DNA of 64,000 nt from Dasyornis broadbenti (Eukaryota > Chordata > Aves > Passeriformes > Dasyornithidae), in the NCBI GenBank assembly GCA_013397935.1, contig VZRN01004204.1:1442085-1506084 (forward strand). The letters are read 5' to 3'. How positions within the stretch are numbered: the stretch's first letter is position 1; every line of letters starts with the position of its first letter. The notes under the pieces are model-generated. The model was not told where the DNA came from and made no database searches. It saw only the letters and a list, made by a program, of their open reading frames with translations. A program made the position numbers and the translations under genes. This document shows, piece by piece, positions 38,064-48,668 of this stretch.

Positions 38064-39130
38064 GGTGTTGGTTTTGCTTGGCCCAGTTTTTGCAATGGGG
38101 GCGGCCACAAATATGGTTTGTGTGTGAAGCTTCTTGAAGCTTTCACCATATCCAGCAGAGCCAGTCTTTGATGGCTCTGAAGATCATGGACATGCTGCTG
38201 GTCAAGGCTGGGCCAATTAGAGATGTTGGTTACTCCTCTGTGATAACATATTTAAGAAGAAATCAAAACAGTGGGTGCACACACTTCTTTTTAGCCAGAG
38301 GAGGAGGAGGAGGTGAGAACGTGTGAGGGAAAACAACATGGAGAGACCAAGGTCAGTGGAGAAGGTGGGCGAGGGGGCGCTCCAGGTGCCGGAGCCTAGA
38401 TTCCTCTGCAGGCCGTGGTGATAACCGTGGTGGAGCAGGTTGTCCCCCTGTAGCCCATAGGGAATGCTGAGATCCACTCGCAGCCTGTGGAGAGGTGCCT
38501 CACACGGGAATGGGTGGATGCCTGGAGGAAGCTGTGATCCAGTGAAAGACCCAGTGGAGAGAGAGGCCTTGCTCCCGAGATGGAAATGGCCTGGCCTCGG
38601 AGGTCTGTACCCCATGGACGAGGGACCCCACGCTGCAGCAGTTTTGGGAGGACTGTCTGCCCATGGGGGGAGCTCACAGTGTGGCAGGTTCGGGCAGGCT
38701 GCTGCTTGTGAGATTGGGACCCATGGCTACACAGAGGAGAAGACTCCTCTCACTGAGCAGCAGCAGAAGATCTTGGTGATGAGCTGACCTACCCCCTCCC
38801 CATCCCTTGTCCCCCTGTGCTGCTGCTAGGAAGGAGGGGGGGGCGGGTGAATGGAGAAATGGTGTCTTTGAAGGTTTTATTTCACTTCCCATTTACTCCT
38901 TTGAAGGTTTTATTCTCATTTACTCCTCTGACTCTGTTAGCAATAAATCACTTTGCAACTTTAAGTTCAGTCTGTTTTGCCCTGAGTGCATCTTCTCCCG
39001 GCTCCTTTTCTCAACTCATGAGCCCTGGGTGTGTTAATTTTTTTTATCTCCTCTGTCCAACTGTGACAGGGGAGAGTGAGTGAGTAGATGTTGTGGGTGC
39101 CTGGCATTTGGCCAGGGTCAAACCATAACA
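38064..39130 (+). mobile_element. Solo LTR of a songbird ERV3/ERVL-type retrovirus
   Basis: The order of blocks follows the songbird ERVL LTR as I remember it: GGTTTTGCTTGGCCC near the start, GGGGGCGGCCAC at about 38098, CTCTGTGATAACATATTTAA at 38237-38256 (a TATA-like site), a GAG triplet run at 38298-38313, a GC-rich middle with repeated CCATGG/CACGG elements, CAATAAATCAC at about 38940 (likely polyadenylation signal), and the terminal GGCATTTGGCCAGGGTCAAACC. No retroviral internal region flanks it, so it is a solo LTR. A possible imperfect 5-bp target duplication is ATGAT (38059-38063) and GTGAT (39131-39135); if that is wrong the start could be a few bases different. The open frames inside it are by-products of its GC-rich content, not genes. 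Confidence 0.85.
38298..38313 (+). repeat. GAG triplet microsatellite inside the ERVL LTR
   Basis: Five GAG units run in tandem in the upstream half of the ERVL-type LTR, just downstream of its TATA-like site. They could be a family feature of the LTR rather than an independent expansion. Confidence 0.85.
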
Positions 39131-39140
39131 GTGATAAACA

Positions 39141-39525
39141 CAGAATCATAGAATGGTTTGAGTTGGAAAGAACCTTAAAGATAATTTAGTTCCAAACTGG
39201 CCTTGAACACTGACAGGCATGGGCCATCCACAACTACCTTTGGCAACCTGGGCTGGTCTCACCACTCCTACAGTATTTCTTCCTAATATCTAATCTAAAC
39301 CTACCCTCATTCTGTTTAAAACCATTCCCGCTTGTCCCATCACTACATGCCCTTGTGCAAAGTACCTCTCCAGCTTTCTTGTAGGCCTCCTTTAGGTACT
39401 GGAAGGGGATCTAAGGTCTCCCAAGAGTCTCCACTTTTACAGGCTGAAAAATTCCAACTCTCTTAGCCTGTCTGCAAAGGAAATGTGCTCCTGCTCTCTA
39501 TCTTTGTGACCCTCCTCCTCACTTT
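39141..39525 (-). mobile_element. CR1 LINE 3' fragment, minus strand
   Basis: Read on the minus strand this is a CR1 3' region: GAGGGTCACAAAGAT, CAGCCTGTAAAAGTGGAGAC, CCTTCCAGTACCTAAAGGAG, AAGAAAGCTGGAGAGG, GGGCATGTAGTGATGGGACA, TTAGATTAGATATTAGGAAG, GTTGTGGATGGCCCATGCC, then AACTCAAACCATTCTATGAT. An internal gap removes the segment between the CCAGTTTGGA and TTATCTTTAAGG blocks. The octamer tail is reduced to one or two units and lies only 10 bp from the ERVL-type LTR. The copy is 5'-truncated and non-coding. Confidence 0.93.
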
Positions 39526-41289
39526 ATTCCCCATTCTCTCATCTGATAATTAATTACTAAAAGCTGAGATCCTTTTTTGGTACTGCTATAAATTAATGTA
39601 CAATCACAAATATACTTCCTGTGGAGCAGCAGCCAGCCCAGAATCTATCATCATATATATAAAGTTCAAGTTATTCCCCTCTTTCAACACCCAAATACCT
39701 ATTTATCAACATTATGCTACTAACAATTTGCAGTAATTCATAATAAGAGAAACCCTAACTTTGAATAGAGCTATTTTAAAAATGCTGTAGTGGTTTTGGA
39801 GAGGAAAATTTTGTCACTTTCTTTAAAAGACTAATATTGCTTCTAAAGCTATAATCACTTTCACTACTCTAGTCCCTTAAGTGTTAGAATTACCTATATC
39901 CTCGAGATATATATCCCCAGAGAAACAGTACTAGTCCAATTTTTCCTCAATACACTTTTTACACACATTTTTGTGTTATTTACAGAAAACATCGTTGAAA
40001 ATTTGGGTGGAGAGGATACATGTGTGGAGAAAAGAAGTCTTGCCAAATTATTCTTTCTTTATGCTTGCAAAGTGGAATTAAAAGACTAACTTAATTGCAT
40101 TTTAATAAAATGACAGCTTTCAGGACTTTCTATGCCCTGTGCCATTTCCCACCTTCCCTCCCTTAATGCCATGACTTGAATGTAAAATGCATGAGCAGTG
40201 CAGGAGCTACACAGGTACAAAGCTCTCCCTCAGCAGGAAGGCTGGATGATGCATTCCAGGCGAGCTTGCAGATCTGTGCTTGGGTTTGGCATCTGGCAGA
40301 CACGTGTTTGGATCTCTCAGACTGAAAGGAGAGTTTTCACAGCAGCAGTGCTCAAGGGCTCACTGCATAAAACATTCTTCCCTGGGCAACAGACACATGG
40401 CACTTGCCTAGGAAGCAATCCTGACACCGTTCAGGGGGTCAGAGCAAAGTGGAAGCAAACAATCAATATCCATTCTCAGTTAAACGGTTGTAATCCCAAC
40501 TATTCCCTGGAGAAATCCCCATCTCAATGCCAATTCCACAAGCCTTTCTGCCTTTCCAACCCCTCTTCCCACCCCTAACTTATGTTGTACTCAGACATTT
40601 TATTGACCACAATGACAAATTCCCAGAAGGCTGAACTCTCTAGGTAACATTTATTTAACAGAGAGATGGGAAAACCTGTAAGGGTGGGTTCTTACAATTT
40701 TGTTTCCAGGAAAAGCTGGAGCTGAGGCAGAAGAGATCCTAAGATAGAGCTAGAACTGCAGCCTGATCCATGACAGTCGAAAAGATCGTATAGAATTACA
40801 AATTCTACCGCCTGCTTCTAGATAAACATCTGGAAAAATTCCCAGGTGTACAGCATGGTATGACCACCCACACCAGAACCCTTGCTGACATGCTTGGACT
40901 GCCAGGGATCCATGTCTAGTTCCTTGGCCAGCCCAGCTGTGAGGATGGATCTGTTCAGCCATACTTTCACAAAGGCATGAATCTGCAGCCCTGATCTGCA
41001 GCACAACAAACCAGCATATGTGCCAGAAGACGTCCCTCCTGCCTGGCTCTATGGCTTCAGAGTGTAGCCAAAACCCAAAATGTGTGTGTTGTTTCATATC
41101 AGCGAGTGCTCTACTATCCTAGAATAAGAGAGGGCGTAGAACATGCCAATAAGCTGTTGCACATTTCCTAAAAAAATGTTTCCAAGAAACAGATGTATGC
41201 ACAAAAAGGAAAGAGTCTGAGCTGCTCAGGACAGAAAAAATCCCAAAAGCTAACTCCAAGGCTTTGCAGAAAAATTTTATTTTACTGAG
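39526..41289. other. Non-coding sequence, no recognised gene
   Basis: Unique-looking DNA. Open frames of 126 codons (40198-40578, plus strand) and 115 codons (40750-41097, minus strand) are present but match nothing I recognise and have no supporting signals. Confidence 0.5.
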
Positions 41290-41970
41290 TAAATATTGGA
41301 TGAAGTTAAGGCTGAAGAAATGTAAAGTGATGCCCATAACAAAAAGCAATCCTAACTTCATATTCACAACAATGGGAACTGAACAAACTATTACCTCTCA
41401 GAAAAGTGAATTCAGAATTAAAAGAGAGAGTTCTATTAAAACACTCAATGAGAGGCAGTTAAAGTGTCAGATGAAATAGAGATAACAAAATAAAGAACAA
41501 AACAGCAAATATCTTTATAAACCCAAAACGACCCTGACTTTTGAATACTACTTGAAAGTTTGGTCTCTCCCCAAATCTCAAAAAATACAATGTAGAACTA
41601 GAAAGGAAAAGGAAGACCAAAGGTATGATATACCTTCAAAACAAGGAACAACTGGATTGCCTACAGTTTTTCAGCGTAAAATACAAGAGGGGTGATATGA
41701 TACAAGTTTAAAATAAAAAATCCTATTAAAAATAAATTTGAAATACATATGGACTTTTTTTTGTTATAAGAGAAAGCCTAAAAAGCATCAAGCCACATCA
41801 GCAGGTTGTAGGTTCAAAACAAAGAAAAAGCTACAATTCCCCATACAATGCAGTGTCAAAGTGTAAAGGTTATTATTACAGGATTATGTGTATATCAAAA
41901 TTTTACACAGGTTCAAAGAGCAGTTGAACATTTTTATAGAAGGCCAATGTATTAAAAGCCATTAGATGAG
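41290..41970 (+). mobile_element. Ancient CR1 LINE fragment of the deep amniote type
   Basis: A strongly diverged but collinear CR1 3' region of the old type shared by reptiles and birds. It starts in the last part of ORF2: the frame reads KKCKVMPITKSNPNF and then TTMGTEQTITSQ (41315-41400), which resembles the CR1 segment usually seen as KCKVMHIGK...NPNY...MGSEL. It then follows CAGCAAATATCTTTATAAA, TTTGGTCTCTCCCCAAATCT, AATGTAGAACTAGAAAGG, GGGGTGATATGATACAAG, CAGGTTGTAGGTTCAAAAC and GGTTCAAAGAGCAGTTGAAC. All of these sit in the expected order. It has many stops and indels and no octamer tail. This assignment is from recalled consensus. Confidence 0.75.
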
Positions 41971-44900
41971 AATTTCACCCTGGCTCCAAACAGTCTTTTA
42001 GCTCCAGGCTGACAGAAACCACATCCCAGGGAAGCACCACTGCTCGTCCTCCACTTGCTTGCTCCCCCAGGCTCATGTTGCTGCCAGACCTGTTGTTTAA
42101 TTTGGCTAGGCCATTTTCATGCTCTCAGGGAAACTGCAGTGCTCAGTGAAGCCAGCAAAATTCTGCAGCTTGCATTAACAGAAAGCACAGAGTGAAGATG
42201 GACCTTACTCGAGAAAAACCTCAGCTCTTTGTCCCACTGAAGCCAACAGAATTAAGAGCAGCTTGGTTTTCGATTGTTTCTGGATGGGCCACAAAGATAT
42301 TCTCGGTCACAAACTCATATTTCAGCTCAGTTATAAATAACACATCAGGTAACAACTAGTTAATTGATAACCCATTAATATTCATCCCTTAACAGACACT
42401 GCTACTGAGTTGAGTTGACAAGTTATTTCTCCTCACTTCTTTCCATAGTCTGTCTTCTAGAGTTCCATAATTAAAAATTACTTAGTCCTAATTATAACAA
42501 CTATTATTTGTTATTAACTGGCAATCATTTTACAAATCAGGTATAAAAGCAGCTGTAAAATAACTTGTGCATATTTTATTATTCAATTTAAGATAATAAC
42601 CTGTGACATTCTGTGCCTTTGCAAATGCCATCTGGAAGAGCAAGTAAATTCTCTCTACATCTGACATCAAAAAATTTATAGTTTTTTCAACCCTCTACCT
42701 TCATTTTTAACTATCTGCAGCAAAGCAAAATATTTTATTATCTCACCACAGACGGCAATGTGGATAAGGGGTTTGAACTGGGAGTTTGAAATGCTGCACA
42801 TAAGGGTACATAATGGCTATTACTGTAAGGCTGCCTGGAGCAAACCAAGTACGTCAAGCACTCGCTGCTAGTGAGCTTTGTGTGATTTGACATGTCCACA
42901 CTGTGCAATGGAAACAATTGCAGAGACCTCAGCTACTGTCTCATCCACTTCAGCTCGCACCAGAGCCAGGTTTTTGACTGCCACTGCCAATTCAACCCCT
43001 CTTTTCTCTCCTGTTGTCAAGAGGTTTGGTCTATGTGAGAATGAAAGGCAAGACCCATTTATTCCAACACTCCCCTGATCTGTCTTTCAGTATTAGGAGA
43101 GGACACACCAACAGCTCAACAATTTCACAGCAGATGAGAGAGAGAAATTTATGACACACATCAGCTGCTGGTGCCTACATGCAGGGCATGTGACCCTTGG
43201 GTACCTCGTCTGCAGGGCACGCCTTTATTGAGTGTCCCATGGTCCTGAATGCCTGGGCTTCTTTTGGAAGGTAAACCCTCACGAGAGTTCTTTTCACGCT
43301 TCACCTTTTGTCTTCAGAGTACTGGCTGAAATTTGTTTAAGCTTAGTCAAAGGATGCATTGGGGAAGAGAACAGTTATTGCACCTGCAGCCAGTGTCGTG
43401 TGAAAAATCTGCTACACCCACAGCTTGGAGCCAGCTGGGTATAAGCAGACCAGTCTTCTGGGAGCTCACTGCTAACAGTGATTTGCTGCTCATACATGCT
43501 CAAATGCCAAGTGTTATTTAGGCTTTGCACAGGAATGAAAAGAAAACAGAAAAAGGAACAGGAAAAGGTGGCTTCAGGCATGTCTCCCTCTTACCTCGGG
43601 GTTGCTGTTCCTCTGGGACAGAGCCAGGCTCTTTGCATCTCAGCACACCCCTTCAATACAGCTGCCTGCCAGGGAAATGGGACTTTGTCCCTGGTGCTTA
43701 GGTGCCAGCTCCCTCAGGTGCCTCCAGGCAGGACCCATGCATGCTCTCCTTGCCCCCACAAAGCTTCTCTCCCCTCCTGTAAATGGGACTACCTGCAGAG
43801 CAATGGATCCACTCTCATGAGTCAGTGGAAAAGCCAAGTATTCAACAACATATACACGGTATTAGTGTTATGTCCTGCAGGACAGGAAAAATTGCAGAGA
43901 GAAATCTTCAAAGATCTGACTGAAGAAATACCTAAGCTAGGTTAATTTTGAGAAAAGTGGGGAAACCCAAAGGAGAACAGAGCAGCTATATTTCCAGTTG
44001 CCCATGTCTTTCTGAATAATACTGTTATTTATAAGCACAAATCTCCTTGGCTTTCTGTGGCATAAGCAATAATGAAGGAAAAAGGTGTGGGGATTGGAGG
44101 TCTTTCACTCTTTTTCCTTGGAGATTTTATAATTCTATGCTGAAGTTATAAACTCAGGGAAAAAAGAAGTGGGGTTTTCGTTTTTTTTTGCATTTTGGGT
44201 TTGTTCTTTTTAAGAGCCTGATGGAAGTGACCAAAGTTTACAGTGTGCAATGTGCCAAATCATCTTTCAGGGCAAAGGGTAAGAGACAGTAAGCCTTCCG
44301 AAAGCCCCAAAATGAACAAACAAACCCCAGACTGCACAGTCCTGTATCAACTGCTGGCTAACGCAGAACTCGCATCAAGTCTGCAAATACTTTGTTCCTC
44401 CAAAATATCAGTTGTACTCTAAAGTTTTAATTCCAGCATTCCTTGCAGATAAAGGCCTCTAGTTCTAAGCAACTCATTCTTCAGTTCTAATTCTCAAGGG
44501 ACCTGACCTACAAAGCCTTCTCCAAGCCAGACTAGGCTTAATACAAACCAAAGAGGCCAAAACCCTCTTTCAGAGAGTAGCAGATTCCTATCAGCCCAAA
44601 GGCTGCAGGAAATGGGTCTTCAAGGCAGTGAGAGAAAGAATCAAAACAGCAGGACAGCTCCAAGAAGTGCAATATACAAGACTGACCTAAGGAACACCTG
44701 CATGCCTGTGATGTCTGAGGCATTTGTATGGGTAGCTCCTTTTCCTCCAAATTACAATTCACTTATTCTAAATTAAAGGTTACACAGTATGTCCCTGAGT
44801 TACAAAATTACAGATTTTTGTTACTAATGTGCACACTATTTCATTACCAGGCTTCATCTTAGACATTAAGAAGTCATTTTCAAATCAAACCCACAAATTT

Positions 44901-45446
44901 TAAATAAATTTGGCATTCACAGAAGAGAAAAAAAAGAGGTGCATTCCCTTTTATGTCAGGACTTCTGTTAAAATGCATTCATAAAGGCTCATTAAATGCA
45001 CAGCAAATGTTGCAAGCATATTATTTGAGAAGTAGATATTATATATATGAACATAAAGTATGATTTCAGGCAATCTATTTCTAGCTAGCTTATCTAAAAT
45101 TGCATTAAGCATTTGGTCACCCCTCATGAATTACATAAGTATAAACTATTGCTGAATTGTGATCAGAATAGAAGTCTGATTTAACACTTAATTGTTATTT
45201 AAGCAACAGGAGGAGCACAGAGTCTTCAAAGACGAAAATCTTACCAGATCTGCTTGAAAAGATTTTTAGACTTTGTCAATTTTTGAACAGTGGAAAAACT
45301 CAAAGACTGAATGGAAAATTGAAGCAAACATGACTGCAGCTCAGCTAGCTGGCCCACAGTTCTGGGTGCTGCATGGTAAGACCGTGATGGTCAAAACTTC
45401 CATCAACAAATAATATGTTTTGTTCACCTACAGCACCCACTTGAAG

Positions 45447-45460
45447 GTTGCTATAGCAAT
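45447..45460. promoter_or_regulatory. RFX-like palindrome
   Basis: GTTGCTATAGCAAT contains the perfect 12-bp palindrome TTGCTATAGCAA. It matches the RFX X-box layout (two GYAAC-type half-sites facing each other), with one half weakened to GCAAT. It is weaker than the site at 30.5 kb, and no promoter is visible nearby. Confidence 0.28.
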
Positions 45461-47144
45461 AATGCCTTATCCCCTTTTCTCCTTCAAAGCTCCAGCAGCA
45501 GAGAACAAATAGTGTGCTGCCTGAACCAGAGTCAGAGCTAATTCTGCAAAACTGTGCAGGAATCAAAATGTCATTTACCTGAGCTCTTCTTTTTTTCTAT
45601 CACTGTTGAATTGCAAGTCAAACATTCACTAACTGTCCTTTCTTAGTCTCGGAAAACAGAAAAGCTATTGATTTTCAGCACTTTTTTTGTGTACTGAATT
45701 CTTGCTCCCATTAAAATGTCTCCAGAAAAGCAAAAGGTTTCCTTACTGCATTTGCATCCAATGTGAGCTTGCATGGAAGCATTAATGAAGAGCAATAAAA
45801 GACCAATAAATGTTGTGTGACAGGACTTGCAAAGTGTCAGCTCAAGTGGTTTCTGTTTCTTCTGCCTTATCCCAGAAGATGGAGCCAAATGACAAAGTGT
45901 CTGTGGCCCTGACAAGATGCACGTAGGCAGTACTGAACAAAACGTTTCCCACCGAAGGTAAAGTTTAGTCTCACTCAAGGGCTCCCATTGCCAAGGTTGG
46001 CTGGGAAGGCAGTCAGGTTTCTTGCAGATAATTTTTTGCATGTCACAGCTGTTTTATAACTCTTTGAAAAGAAGGGAGGCCAACTAGATCAAGGTCAGAA
46101 GCCTACATTTTCAGAAAGCTAAATGAAAGGCAAAAAGCCCTCACCAAACTTCTTCACAGAAAAAAAGAAAGCTTTGTTTGTGACTGGCAGCATCACAGAC
46201 CTATTTGGTAGCCTTAAAAAATAAGTCGGAGAGTCTGAAATGCAAACTTATTACTCACCCTTGACTTGCATGTTATTTACAGTAACTAAAATCTTGTGAA
46301 AAAAGCTGGAAGGAAGAGCTTTCAGTAAATATGTCGGAATTGAGAAGCACGCCCTATCCTCACATTTTGTGATTCCCTGCTGGGAGCAATTAAGAAAGCC
46401 ATACTGCTAGATCAGCCTGGCTGCAATGGCATTTAGGGTTAACATAAATTATTCAGAAGTAATTCAAAATGCATCTTTTCACTTTGTACAACATGAGGCA
46501 ACCTTGTTCCTGAGGATAAGCAGAAAGGGGTGAGCCAAGACCAGGCTGGGAAGCCAAAGCATGGTGTCCAATCACAAAACACTTTCTGAATACCTCCCAC
46601 AGATCACTGAAGAGGAGGAGTGTCCTGCTTGGCTGGGAAGTCATACAAGGTTCAGCCTGAGGCCCAGCATTCTTAGAGGATGGCTTGCTATCAAATTCAC
46701 TGATCTCAGCCTGGGCCCTTATGGCCAGTTCAACCCTGATGGATTCTGGCTTTTATGGTATCATGTTCTCATTATGACATCGGGCCAAGTTCTCTCTCAC
46801 GTAGAAACAACTCCTCTCACCTCCAATGATAAGACCACCAAGTTATTCAGGATGGTATACGAGATGAGGACCTCCTGAGGAGCTGCAGAGAAAGAACATC
46901 CATGATTTGATGACTGGCCAATGGCAGACAAAACAATGCAGACTGCAAGTGACACATGGAGGGAAGAAAACAACCCTAATTTAACACTCAAACCTTGATT
47001 TTCCAGTATTCTCCTTTATTATGCAGCACAAAAAGAAGACTCCAGCTACATGGCAGGACAAGGCATAGTCAGGTAAATTATACCTTGAAATTTGATAGTT
47101 AACATAAATATTGTAATTAGCACACTTGGGTTTTGGATTTGTAA

Positions 47145-47178
47145 ATCAGTTCTGATTCAGCCGCATCAGTTCTGATTC
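47145..47178. repeat. 14-bp motif duplicated at a 20-bp period
   Basis: ATCAGTTCTGATTC occurs at 47145-47158 and again at 47165-47178. Each copy has ATCAG and CTGAT arms, so it can pair with itself. It is probably a small local duplication. Confidence 0.9.
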
Positions 47179-48633
47179 TCATTTGACTTGGATTCTATGA
47201 CAGAATCTGAAGAACACGACAATCTAAAGAAATAATTTGTGTTGGTGAGACAAGAGTATGCCTTGATTCAATAGCATATTCATGCTCTCATTTTAGGTTT
47301 ATGCAACACAGAAAGTAGAAAGCCTTTAAATAAAGAAAAGCTCTGGTTTTTTTTAAAGGTGAGCAAAGCATCAGCTACAGTTTGGGAACAAATGCAAAAT
47401 ACCAAATGAGCTGAACCTTGCATAGGCATATGGATGTCGATAAACCCAGAACAAAGGCAAAGAGGACCGCTTATAGTCCAATGAGTTATTGATAAAAACC
47501 CCAAACGCATGGGGAGGAACACTTAGGACAAAGGATGCTGAACCAACGCCAAGGATGCCTGTCAGTCCTTTTCATCTGCTGCTCATTGGAAGAGATGCAG
47601 AAGTAAAATATCCTGTAGGAAGCAATTGCAACCTAACTCATGGAGTGCACAAAGAAACATATCCATTGCTTAGGGCGTTTGTAGATGTGCTCTGTGACCA
47701 GGTTTAGCTTTCACATTGCATTTTGCTTGGGCAGATGGGATTTTTAGACAGCTTAAATCTCAGGTATAACACAAATAAAACTGTGGAAACTTCAGGAATG
47801 ACAGAAAACAGGGGAAGAAATGACAGAGGAATTCAAAACATAGGGTCTGGTTAGCTCTAGACCCTTTACCATGCTGATAGATGGATTTGTTCCTCAGCTT
47901 CATGGCCTCAATACTTCAGATTCTCAAATGCCACAGCTGGGACCAGATTTTCAAAACTGCTGTCCTCCCGCCTTTTAGAAGCTTAAAGATGGCAAATGCC
48001 TTTCAAACAGGATTATTATCTCTATAACATCTTTTTGCCAAAACAAGACCTAAGCTGTTAAAACCTCTTGGCACTTTCTATGAGGAAATATAGGCCAAGG
48101 ACTTAAAATTATATCAGAAAAAGAGTGCATGTTTTAAGGAAAACCCAAACCCCATTTTTCAATGTAGATTGAAAATCAATGATCACATAATTTCAACTTT
48201 GCTACTCCAATAGTTAGTTAACTACAGGGTTAAGCTCATGTCTCTGAGTGTCTAAATTTCACTCTCTACACTCTAAATTTCAATTTCCAACTACTGGATT
48301 TTGTTATTTCCTAGGGTCAAGCTCAAAGCTGTCAATTATCAATGTTTTTGTTCCCCTTAGAGGTAATTATAGCCTACGAGGAAGTTGCTCATTTATCTTT
48401 GCTTTGATGAGACAAATGAGAGAGAGCTCCTGGAGTCTCTCTGTATCATGCATATTTTTACAGCTCATTTAACCGTGTGTGTTTTCTTCAAACACCCTCC
48501 ACCCTCACAACATTTCTAGAAACATGAAGGCTAGAATGGGACTCTGTAGAGATCTTCCAGATGGGTCCAAGTGTGGAAGCAGTGTTGTCTCACATACAGT
48601 GAGGTGCTGTCACAAAGTCTAGGACACTGTTCA

Positions 48634-48634
<1 letters not shown>

Positions 48635-48667
<33 letters not shown>
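48635..48667 (+). repeat. Pure 33-base A-tract
   Basis: Thirty-three uninterrupted A residues. CR1, the dominant avian LINE, does not leave a poly(A) tail, so this is either a plain homopolymer microsatellite or the tail of an unrelated retrocopy. The ~150 bp upstream match nothing I recognise. Confidence 0.95.

Positions 48668-48668
<1 letters not shown>

Larger units (their letters stand above)
41971..48634. other. Non-coding sequence, no recognised gene
   Basis: About 6.7 kb with no identifiable transposable element. It includes a 155-codon plus-strand open frame (43478-43945) with no recognisable domain, a perfect 12-bp palindrome at 45448-45459, and a 14-bp motif repeated at a 20-bp period at 47145-47178. 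No RNA gene or exon can be supported. Confidence 0.5.

Noticed and set aside
38372..38381. CTCF-like core AGGGGGCGCT inside the ERVL LTR
   Set aside because: The highly informative CCA triplet upstream of the core is missing (the bases are GGGCG), so a full CTCF site is not supported.
38217..38787. Several overlapping open frames of 90-130 codons on both strands
   Set aside because: They lie wholly inside the GC-rich part of the ERVL-type solo LTR, where stop codons are scarce. LTRs of this type are non-coding.
43478..43945. 155-codon plus-strand open frame
   Set aside because: No recognisable domain, no splice or promoter support, and Cys/Ser/Pro-rich content typical of chance frames in less AT-rich DNA.
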